DNA of 64,000 nt from CAVVKW01 sp963761705 (GTDB taxonomy: Bacteria; Verrucomicrobiota; Verrucomicrobiia; Chthoniobacterales; JAATET01), in contig CAVXHK010000001.1 of the NCBI GenBank assembly GCA_963761705.1, positions 1 to 64,000 of the forward strand, given 5' to 3'. Below, piece by piece: positions 52,086 through 59,162 of the stretch. Below the pieces are notes generated by a model, which saw only the letters and a program-made list of their open reading frames with translations, had not been told where the DNA came from and did no database searches. Each line of letters begins with the position of its first letter. The first letter of the stretch is position 1. A program made the position numbers and the translations under genes.

Positions 52086-54317
52086 ATGCAGAGACGACGC
52101 CGAACCGAGTTCTCGGATGACCGTCCGATCTCGTTCAAAAAACAGGACAAACTCGCCCGCTCAGGATTCGCGCGTTCTCTAGCTGAAAGAATCAGAGCCT
52201 GGCGCGGCCGAGACTCGCTTGTTTTGGCACTCACGGGCGAGTGGGGCTGTGGAAAATCTTCGGTTAAGAACATGATTCTTGAACGTCTTCGAAGCGTGAA
52301 GGCTCGCGGCGTTGACATCTTGGAGTTTAACCCGTGGCAGTTCTCCGGTCACAGCTCCCTTTCTGAGGCATTTTTCCAAGAATTGGCGAGACAGATGGGG
52401 CGAGAAGGCACCGACATTTCCGAACAACGAGCCAAACGCCTGCGCAGCTACGCAAAACTTTTATCGTTCGGAGTCTCGGCCACTAAATCAGTCGCCTCTC
52501 TTGTGCGGGCAATCAACGGGGATGATGTCTCAGCAATAAGCGCCCCTGTAGTGGCCGCCGGCGAACAAGCCACAGGCGTGCTGAATTCCGCTGCTGAAGT
52601 GCAAGAAGCTAGGGCCAAAGAAACCGGGTCAGTGATCGAGCTGAAGAAAACCTTGGTCGATGATATGGCCGAATTGGAGAAGCCTCTTCTCGTCGTTCTC
52701 GACGACATCGACAGACTGACTGTCCGCGAAATCTGTGAGGTATTTCAGCTCGTGAAAGCGAACGCAGACTTTCCGAACGTCACCTTCCTTCTGGTATTTG
52801 ATCAAAGTATCGTCGGAGAGGCGTTGGATTCGGTTTCTGGTAAGAGGGGGACGGCCTTTCTTGAGAAAATTGTTCAGGCGTCATTCCAAGTCCCCCGCCC
52901 CCCTCTTCGCGACGTGCATCAGATTCTATGTTCCCGTCTCGACGAGATTCTCAAAGAAGAAGATGTGGCCAAAAGGTGGAACGAGAATCTATGGCGCGAT
53001 GTGTGGCCATTTGGCCTTCGTCCATACTTTTCAAATTTGAGACGAGTTTATCGCTTCCTCAACTCACTGGAGTTTCAGGTTGGGCAGATGCGGATTGGGA
53101 AGACGTTTGAATTGAATCCGGTAGATTTGATCGTCTTGGAGCTTTTCCGGCTCTTTGAGCCAAGTCTTTATGAAATGTTGGCTCAATCGCGTTCCGAGCT
53201 AGTCGGTGAAGGAGCCGATTCGATTTCGCGAATTTTAGAAAAGGATGACGACACACGAAAAAGGGTAAATGAAGAGCGTGAGCGTTTCTTGAGTTGTGTG
53301 CATGAGAGCCGCCGCGATGCCGCGCGGTCCCTCCTAGAAACTGCTTTTCCAGTATTGTTCGGCACAAACCCAGATCACAATGAGATGCAGCGGAACCTTC
53401 GCGTTGGAACGGCGGCGTATTTCGACCGGTATTTCACATTTTCCCTTCACTCCTCAGACGTCCCCCAACAGGACATTGATCTACTGATCGAAACCATTTC
53501 CTCGCCGCAGAAGTTCGCAGAGCACTGCCTGGCGCTTCTCCGGAAAGGGACTCTTGAGTTGGCTTTTGAGAGATTTGATTCATATCACTCGCATCTACCC
53601 ACTGATGATCGTTCAAACATCATTTCTTCTCTTGCTGATGTGGCCGACTCGTTTCCGCAAGTGGATTGGTTTAGGACCAAAGTCGCGGATCCCTTCCTAG
53701 TCGCTTGGCGACTGATTAAATTCTCATTGGGAGAGGTGAAGGCCGACGCCCGCCTACAAATTCTGCTCGACGGGTTTTCGGCCTCTCAAGGCGTGAGATT
53801 AATTGTCCACGTCGCAGTTCGCCAGGAAAGGCGGGAAGGCAACCAAGGGGCTGATTACCTTGTCACGGAGGAAGAGGCGGCATCGCTTCGAGAATTGGCT
53901 CTGACGCACGTTCGTCAGGCCGCCACTCAAGAGCGTCTGAGAGAAGTTACTGGCCTGAACGAGGTTCTCTGGCGATGGAGTGAGTGGGAGGGCCAAGAAT
54001 GTGATGTGAAGATTTGGGTAGATGCACAGGTGATCTCTCCACAGGACGCCCTTTGGTTCTTGAAAACGATTGCCGGAACGATGACGGCTGGCGCGGAAAT
54101 CATTCGCTACGTTGACCTGTCCCACGTCGAGAGATTCGCTGAGATAGAGAAAATCTCGGCTTTGACTTGCGATTTGGATCTCGATTCCCTTGAAAAGGAA
54201 GATAAGCGAGCCCTGAGAGCATTTCGCTGGGCCATGAAATGGAAAGGTGAAGGAAAACCACCAGGTTATAGAGGCTTGAACGAAGCCAATAACCCCCTCG
54301 CCGAAACTGAGTGGTAA
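52086..54317 (+). CDS. KAP-family P-loop NTPase
   Basis: The 743-aa protein has Walker A GEWGCGKSS (51-59), the KAP-typical ILEFNPWQFSGHSSLSEAFFQELA (79-101), and Walker B LLVVLDDIDRL (201-211), followed by FLLVFDQSIVGEAL and a long C-terminal helical region. Many KAP proteins have membrane helices between Walker A and B; here only a weakly hydrophobic helical insert (about 125-165) is present. KAP NTPases occur in defence systems (PifA-like exclusion, QatA) and as signalling scaffolds. It lies 119 bp before the transposase gene on the same strand. It may be a stand-alone defence gene or a transposition helper. Confidence 0.85.
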   Translation: MQRRRRTEFSDDRPISFKKQDKLARSGFARSLAERIRAWRGRDSLVLALTGEWGCGKSSVKNMILERLRSVKARGVDILEFNPWQFSGHSSLSEAFFQELARQMGREGTDISEQRAKRLRSYAKLLSFGVSATKSVASLVRAINGDDVSAISAPVVAAGEQATGVLNSAAEVQEARAKETGSVIELKKTLVDDMAELEKPLLVVLDDIDRLTVREICEVFQLVKANADFPNVTFLLVFDQSIVGEALDSVSGKRGTAFLEKIVQASFQVPRPPLRDVHQILCSRLDEILKEEDVAKRWNENLWRDVWPFGLRPYFSNLRRVYRFLNSLEFQVGQMRIGKTFELNPVDLIVLELFRLFEPSLYEMLAQSRSELVGEGADSISRILEKDDDTRKRVNEERERFLSCVHESRRDAARSLLETAFPVLFGTNPDHNEMQRNLRVGTAAYFDRYFTFSLHSSDVPQQDIDLLIETISSPQKFAEHCLALLRKGTLELAFERFDSYHSHLPTDDRSNIISSLADVADSFPQVDWFRTKVADPFLVAWRLIKFSLGEVKADARLQILLDGFSASQGVRLIVHVAVRQERREGNQGADYLVTEEEAASLRELALTHVRQAATQERLREVTGLNEVLWRWSEWEGQECDVKIWVDAQVISPQDALWFLKTIAGTMTAGAEIIRYVDLSHVERFAEIEKISALTCDLDLDSLEKEDKRALRAFRWAMKWKGEGKPPGYRGLNEANNPLAETEW

Positions 54318-54436
54318 TAGTCAAAAAGGATACCCCCTTTCTACCCCCAGCACCTCCTTTTCGACGGCGAGTTTTCGCAACCTCTTGAAAATCGGGGCCA
54401 AATAACAAGAAACCAACTCTTTGGTATCTTGGGCAT

Positions 54437-55945
54437 ATGAGTGCAGATACGGAACTCGCTAGTCCTAAAAAGTCCGCGTTCGTTTTGAAGCGACGCTCGA
54501 TCGTCAACGCGTTGAAAAAAGGCGAGGGCACCAAAAAAGAAATTGCCGACCGCTTCGCTGTATGTGATCGGACGGTGGGTAATATCGCCAAGAAGATATC
54601 GGACGGCGCAGATCCCATTTCCGATAAAAGATTCGAGAACTCTGGCCGTCCTTCAGGTGTAACTGACGAAATTATCCAGTTCGCTCTCAGTTACTTGCGC
54701 TTTCGCCCGAAGGCGACATTCCCGGCCATTCTGCGAGAGATCGAGCGACGCCGTGACGAGTTCGAGAGCCACATCCCGACTCCGAGACAGCTTCGATATG
54801 TGCTCAACGGGCGACTCGCCGAGATCACGCAGGGTCTCAGAAATGGGCAAAAGGAGTTTTACGAAGATCACGCCATCGTCGTGCGAAAGGAATACCACCG
54901 TGTTAATGAGATCTGGCAGATCGACTGCACAGAGGCCGACATTTGGGCCTTGGATGTGCGGGATGGGTGCACGCTCTTCAAGCCGTGGCTCGTTTCAATC
55001 ATTGATGTGTGTAGTCGCACGATTCCCTACCTTCTCGTTCTCGATCACTCCCCCACCAGTGCCGACATCCTGATCGCTCTACGCACGGCCATCTTGCCTT
55101 CTGGCGATCCACTTCATCCCTATTATGGGTTGCCCGAAACGCTGAGCGTCGATAACGCCTCAAATTTTTTGTCGGCAGAAACCTCTGATGCGCTCAACCG
55201 GCTGGGCATCACGCTCGATAATATCCCGATCAAGGCACCAATGGCGCACGGGATCGTGGAGCGACTATTCAGAACGGTTCAAGGTGACTTGCTTGCCTCT
55301 CTTGAAGGTTACACCAAGCAGCCCCATGGGCTGAAGAAGGCCCGGAAGCACGGCGCGATTCCGTATCCGGTTCTTCAGCGAATCGTAGATCGATGGATTG
55401 CGGAGTATCACCTCCGCGACCATCGCACCCTCAAGTGCAGCCCATTCGAAAAGTGGCACCAAGGGTTGGAAACAGCAATTGGACTCGCGGTGGATCGAAA
55501 AACCGTATTCGCGGCGATGAAGACCCGAGAAGACGTGTTCGTCGATCGCGACGGCATTCTCACAAAAGACGGTCGGCATCTGAACGCAAAATTCCTGACG
55601 CACTTTGTGCGGAAGACGATCACTTTGCGGAAGCCGTTGATTCCCGGAGAGTCTCAGATCGAAGCTTACGATGGCAGAAAGCGCCTCGGCATTGTCACTC
55701 CAATCGAAGGCGACGATGTGACCGCCGCTTCGATCGCGAGCGAGAGACTGCGGTCCTACAAGGATATCGAGCGCCTCCGGAAGCGTCTGACCAAATCACT
55801 CAAACGGGTGCCTCCGATTGTGACCGAGGCGATGCTTCCAGTCGATCCAGCCAAGGCTCCGCCGGCACCGAAAGTCGGGAAAACTCGTCGAAGCAGCAAG
55901 GCGGACGACGAATCCATTCCTGATCTTTCTGTGGAGCCAGAATAG
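54437..55945 (+). CDS. TnsB/TniA-like DDE transposase (right-end module)
   Basis: The 502-aa protein has an N-terminal HTH (KKGEGTKKEIADRFAVCDRTVGNIAKKI) and a second helical DNA-binding region. The integrase core carries Asp163 (IWQIDCTEADIW), Asp239 (LSVDNASNF) and Glu275 (MAHGIVERLFRTVQ), with 35 residues between the last two. A beta-barrel-like part and a basic C-terminal tail that could contact the ATPase follow. This matches TnsB/TniA/MuA-type transposases, which bind the end repeats and join them to target DNA. It is followed 29 bp later by the TnsC-like gene start. Confidence 0.9.
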   Translation: MSADTELASPKKSAFVLKRRSIVNALKKGEGTKKEIADRFAVCDRTVGNIAKKISDGADPISDKRFENSGRPSGVTDEIIQFALSYLRFRPKATFPAILREIERRRDEFESHIPTPRQLRYVLNGRLAEITQGLRNGQKEFYEDHAIVVRKEYHRVNEIWQIDCTEADIWALDVRDGCTLFKPWLVSIIDVCSRTIPYLLVLDHSPTSADILIALRTAILPSGDPLHPYYGLPETLSVDNASNFLSAETSDALNRLGITLDNIPIKAPMAHGIVERLFRTVQGDLLASLEGYTKQPHGLKKARKHGAIPYPVLQRIVDRWIAEYHLRDHRTLKCSPFEKWHQGLETAIGLAVDRKTVFAAMKTREDVFVDRDGILTKDGRHLNAKFLTHFVRKTITLRKPLIPGESQIEAYDGRKRLGIVTPIEGDDVTAASIASERLRSYKDIERLRKRLTKSLKRVPPIVTEAMLPVDPAKAPPAPKVGKTRRSSKADDESIPDLSVEPE

Positions 55946-55974
55946 CCGCATTGCGCAGCAAGTATCTTCGATTC

Positions 55975-56802
55975 ATGGACTCAAAATTCATCCTCGATAA
56001 CTCGGAAGACGATGTCGCTTTCGAGGAAAGGGCTGTTTTGCCAAAGCAGCAGATTGTCACGACGCCATTTGTAGAGGGTTGCTGCCGCATGTTTGAAAAC
56101 TGTCGGACAACCAGATCCATCGGAATCGTTCAAGGCCCAAGCGGAACAGGTAAGACGGTTGCCCTTGATGTCATTCGTAGTCGGGTCGCTGCCGCTGCCT
56201 CGCCTGGCATCGTGCATGTGATGCAATGCTGTCGAGCAACCGGACCTTCCTCTGGAGTCCGGGCAATTATGCTGGATCTTGGGATCGGGGGGGCAGTTAC
56301 GAGCAATCGGTCGGTGGCGGGACTCGCCTATTTGTTAAAGCTCGCCCAGCGCGAGATCGCTTCCACGAACGTCGTGGCCCTCTGTCTCGACGACGCTGAC
56401 CAGTATTCCATCGAAACACTGGAAGGTGTCGTCCGGCTCTTTGACCAACTCCGCGATGTTGCGCCAGTCGTTTTCCTGATGACCGGAGTGGCACCAGAAT
56501 CGCAGTGGATCGGTCAAATTCCGGCCGCAGCCACCCGAACGCTCCATATCGAGAGGTCGCAACCGCTGACGCAGAAAATGACAGGGGCGGTTCTCAAGAA
56601 AATGAGCGCAAAGCTTGATAGACTCGTTGGGGCAGATCTCAAGGGAAACGAATTATCGAAGGGCAGTGTGAAGGCAATTCATACTCATACCGGAGGTCTC
56701 CTCCGGCGGTTGAGATTTTTCTCGGATCTGGCGAGCGCGGATGCCCGAGAGGTTCTCGACCGAAAGGCTGTCGATGAGTTGCTGGCTCAGATGGAGGCGT
56801 AA
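55975..56802 (+). CDS. TnsC/TniB-like AAA+ ATPase (right-end module)
   Basis: The 275-aa ATPase has Walker A GPSGTGKT (54-61) and Walker B VVALCLDDAD (133-142), with VVFLMTGVAPES as the sensor-1-like strand. The order matches TnsC/TniB/MuB regulators, which form filaments on target DNA and recruit the transposase. The ATG at 55975 is preferred over an upstream TTG at 55951. The TAA stop overlaps the next start as TAATG, so the unknown protein downstream is made in step with it. Confidence 0.85.
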   Translation: MDSKFILDNSEDDVAFEERAVLPKQQIVTTPFVEGCCRMFENCRTTRSIGIVQGPSGTGKTVALDVIRSRVAAAASPGIVHVMQCCRATGPSSGVRAIMLDLGIGGAVTSNRSVAGLAYLLKLAQREIASTNVVALCLDDADQYSIETLEGVVRLFDQLRDVAPVVFLMTGVAPESQWIGQIPAAATRTLHIERSQPLTQKMTGAVLKKMSAKLDRLVGADLKGNELSKGSVKAIHTHTGGLLRRLRFFSDLASADAREVLDRKAVDELLAQMEA

Positions 56803-57599
56803 TGTTTTACGCTGTTGGAAACGAAAGCGCAGAAATTCGCGCAGACGTCTATCGGTTGTGCAAACGACTTGGAAGGCCCGTTTCGTCGAAGGATTTGCTG
56901 CGACACTACAGATCGCGTCCGGATTCTCGTCCGTTGGTCATGCAGCGCCTAGGGCAGGTGCTGTTCAAGCTCTCGCGAAGGCCCGGGCGAACGGACATGC
57001 CGCTCGCGCGGATCGGTGTGATCGGAAATCTGGCATTCTATGCGCCGCAGAATAGTAAAATCTGGAGATCGGCTTTTCGAGCCCACGAGATATTTTACGG
57101 CATTTCTGAGCAGTGTTTATTTCGAATGCCGGAACATGCCAGGCGGCTCCTTGGCACGCGTTTTGATTCTTTCGCTCAAAATGCTTTGGCGGGGTTTGTG
57201 CAGGAATGGCAGGAGCCCTTCGAACGGCATCTTCCTCCAGATCCCACAATCGAGAACGACTTCCGAAGTTTGCTCGGCATGGCAGCGAAGAACGCTGCGA
57301 TTGCGTTTATACCCGTCCGACCTCGATCGATGGTTTGCCGAGCCGAAGCGGATGCAATTTTGCGAGAAGAATATGGAATCAGGATGCCGATGACATCCGC
57401 CGATGCCATGAGCACAGGGCGGCACCTCGTTCACCTCGCCTGGCCCCAGTCCAGCCTCTTTCTTCGGGCCGACTGCGAATATTGGGAGGACCAAGTTCGC
57501 ATTTATTGCGCCTCTCGATGGCCCGTCAACAACGCCGAGCGCAATTTTGGAAAGGCTTTATCGCTGGCTATGCGCTACGGAGCGGGCGGAATGGATTGA
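56802..57599 (+). CDS. Unknown protein coupled to the TnsC-like gene, candidate target selector
   Basis: I do not recognise this 265-aa protein. The N-terminus looks like a winged helix (AEIRADVYRLCKRLGRPVSSKDLLRHYRSRPDSRPLVMQRLGQVLFKLSRRPGRTDMPLARIGVIGNLAFYAP). The rest is helical, with scattered Cys and Trp and no TniQ/TnsD zinc motif. It begins inside the stop of the TnsC-like gene (TAATG) and ends overlapping the convergent DUF790 gene by 42 bp. Its place matches that of TnsD/TniQ in Tn7-like operons, so it is the best candidate for choosing the insertion site. That assignment rests on position only. Confidence 0.6.
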   Translation: MFYAVGNESAEIRADVYRLCKRLGRPVSSKDLLRHYRSRPDSRPLVMQRLGQVLFKLSRRPGRTDMPLARIGVIGNLAFYAPQNSKIWRSAFRAHEIFYGISEQCLFRMPEHARRLLGTRFDSFAQNALAGFVQEWQEPFERHLPPDPTIENDFRSLLGMAAKNAAIAFIPVRPRSMVCRAEADAILREEYGIRMPMTSADAMSTGRHLVHLAWPQSSLFLRADCEYWEDQVRIYCASRWPVNNAERNFGKALSLAMRYGAGGMD

Positions 57600-58772
57600 T
57601 TCTAGGGCTAGTAAGGTCTTTTCCACACTTGGATGGTTGGAGTGGGTGATGACCGTGGCGGGAAGCTCCTCGAATAGGCTAGCGATCTCCTTTTTTACCA
57701 ATAGGACAGTTGGGGGGAGAGTGACACCCGCCAAGCTCTCCGCCTTGGGAACGGCATACCTCGGATCGTTTTTTCCGACGATCTCGACAATCACGGCGAC
57801 GCCTTCTTTTCGAGCTTCAAAATCCGGACAGAAGATCCGGGACCCGTGAACGATGAGCCTCGGCTCCCGATGCAATGTCCACCCATTCCGCTCCTCACGA
57901 TGCCACGAGTTCCAGAACCCCTCTTCGACTTTTGAGTCAAACTTGGTAGGCGGAGCTTTCGCTGACAGATACCCGCTCGATCCGTTTACGCAGATGGTCC
58001 CGGAGAAAACATGATCTTTGAATTTTGCCGATAACGACCATCCGCGGAGCCGGACCAGGGAGCTTGCGAGCTTCGACAGCGCACGTCCAAATCCGAATGA
58101 TCCCGTAAAATGAGCGCTGCTTTTCAAGAGAAAGCGATATCCGCCAGCAATCTCGATCACGTCGAAAGAAAAACCACTTAAACGGGCGAGTCGGACCGCA
58201 GCGTTGAAATCCTCCGTTACCTCGATCTCTGCGGAGGAACAATTAAACAGCACGGCGCGAAGTTGAAAGAGGTCGTATTCGGCCAGAATTACCGATGGAT
58301 CGACCGAAACAATATCCTTGAGCACCTGACGGGATGCACTTCCTGCGATGGATTCTTTGAGGTCGTTAACGTCATCGAACCCCACATCGCGAGTGGCCGC
58401 GAGCAGAGTGAATCCATCCAGCGAAAGGGCTTCATCGACCCTGTCAACCGGGAGCAGCAGACGAGCATTTATCGCGCTCAGAAAACGCACTGAATCGAAA
58501 CGCCGGTCCACGGTTTCCCAAGACTGACGATCCAATAATATTTTTCTCAACGCGGACGCTCGCCGCGCATCCCAGCGACCTCCTTTTATCACTGGGGGCG
58601 CTGTCAGACTGCGCTCAATACATTCACGTGTTTTTCCCACGAGTTCCGGTAGCAGCTCGCTCCAACCCGAGATGACACTGGCACAAAGCTCGGATGCTGT
58701 CCCACAGTCCAAGCGATCCGGCACAACAATGCCGTTCTCGACCTTATAAATACGCAGTGCATTGGGAATCAC
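57558..58772 (-). CDS. DUF790-family PD-(D/E)XK nuclease-like protein
   Basis: The 404-aa protein fits the DUF790 (Bax1-like) pattern. It opens IPNALRIYKVENGIVVPDRLD and has the middle box VILAEYDLFQLRAVLFNCSSAEIEV. The C-terminal nuclease region shows FDSKVEEGF (Asp279, Glu283), RIFCPDFEA (Asp317) and VIVEIVGKNDPRYAVPKAESL (Glu330), the D-E-V/K order of PD-(D/E)XK folds. DUF790 proteins usually accompany an XPB-type helicase; none is seen here. At the right end of a Tn7-like element it could stand in for TnsA, the PD-(D/E)XK subunit that cuts the 5' ends. It starts 186 bp inside the right end and is convergent with the transposition operon. Confidence 0.75.
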   Translation of the reverse strand: MIPNALRIYKVENGIVVPDRLDCGTASELCASVISGWSELLPELVGKTRECIERSLTAPPVIKGGRWDARRASALRKILLDRQSWETVDRRFDSVRFLSAINARLLLPVDRVDEALSLDGFTLLAATRDVGFDDVNDLKESIAGSASRQVLKDIVSVDPSVILAEYDLFQLRAVLFNCSSAEIEVTEDFNAAVRLARLSGFSFDVIEIAGGYRFLLKSSAHFTGSFGFGRALSKLASSLVRLRGWSLSAKFKDHVFSGTICVNGSSGYLSAKAPPTKFDSKVEEGFWNSWHREERNGWTLHREPRLIVHGSRIFCPDFEARKEGVAVIVEIVGKNDPRYAVPKAESLAGVTLPPTVLLVKKEIASLFEELPATVITHSNHPSVEKTLLALESIHSARSVAHSQR

Positions 58773-58841
58773 CCATGCAGGATACTCGAAAACTTGATTT
58801 TAGGTGTCGGCGGCGTGGTGAAAAGCATCCGAGAACACCTT

Positions 58842-58958
58842 CGCGACAGAATTCTTTTCGCCGTGTAAGTTGTTGCAACACAACAAAACGAAAACAATTC
58901 TGTCGCGAAAAGAATGGTATTCTGGGCGCGGAAACGAAAACATTTCTGGCGCGCTACA
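58842..58958 (-). repeat. Right transposon end: inverted repeat plus internal binding-site-like repeats
   Basis: The terminal 24 bp (58935-58958) is the exact reverse complement of the left end. Inside it, CGACAGAAT-type units occur reading inward at about 58890-58908 and in the opposite direction at 58842-58860 (CGCGACAGAATTCTTTTCG), forming an inverted pair about 30 bp apart. A weaker unit lies at about 58906-58931. Confidence 0.85.
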
Positions 58959-58982
58959 GCTGAAGCCTTGCCAGCGGTTTAG
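58959..58982 (+). pseudogene. Right target duplication and orphaned 3' end of hflX
   Basis: GCTGAAG (58959-58965) is the second target-site copy. The next bases, through TAG at 58980-58982, complete the original hflX reading frame as A-E-A-L-P-A-V-stop when joined to the codons before 13142. Confidence 0.88.
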
Positions 58983-58993
58983 AGCGAAGGGAG

Positions 58994-59064
58994 AGCGGGT
59001 GAAGGGAATCGAACCCTCGTGTGCAGTTTGGAAGACTGCCGTTCTACCATTGAACTACACCCGC
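58994..59064 (-). tRNA. tRNA-Gly (anticodon UCC)
   Basis: The minus strand folds as a complete cloverleaf: acceptor stem GCGGGTG with CACCCGC, D arm GTTCAATGGTAGAAC, anticodon arm GCAGT-CTTCCAA-ACTGC (anticodon TCC), and T arm with GGTTCGATTCC. The discriminator base is T and no CCA is encoded. The gene is convergent with the original hflX end, which lies 11 bp away. Its 3' end faces the transposon, 35 bp from the right tip. Confidence 0.97.
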
Positions 59065-59162
59065 GTGTCGCTCGGAAACCAAGATCAATAGCGACACCCG
59101 GCGCAAAGTCAATCGCGACTCGAGTCTGGAGAACGGGCCATCGGAGGATCCGGCTGAAGCCG

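Larger units (their letters stand above)
13149..58958 (+). mobile_element. 45.8-kb Tn7-like transposon inserted in the 3' end of hflX beside tRNA-Gly
   Basis: The element is bounded by perfect 24-bp inverted repeats (13149-13172 and 58935-58958; they begin TGTAGCGCGCC and end ATGTTTTCG on the inward side). It is flanked by a 7-bp direct repeat. TGT/ACA tips, extra binding-site-like repeats inside each end, and TnsB-like (DDE) plus TnsC-like (AAA+) genes define a Tn7/Tn5053/Tn552-type transposon. The duplication is 7 bp, whereas Tn7 gives 5 bp. The main transposition genes lie at the right end, next to tRNA-Gly; a second TnsB/TnsC pair lies at the left end. Cargo includes predicted defence, secretion and export genes, and several IS elements have entered it since. 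Confidence 0.93.

Noticed and set aside
23028..54317. QatABCD defence system (KAP NTPase plus QueC-like protein)
   Set aside because: The QueC-like gene and the KAP gene are 29 kb apart, in different operons, and no TatD-type nuclease is present.
13149..58958. CRISPR-associated transposon (CAST)
   Set aside because: No cas12k, cas5-8 or other Cas gene, no TniQ, and no repeat-spacer array could be seen anywhere in the element.
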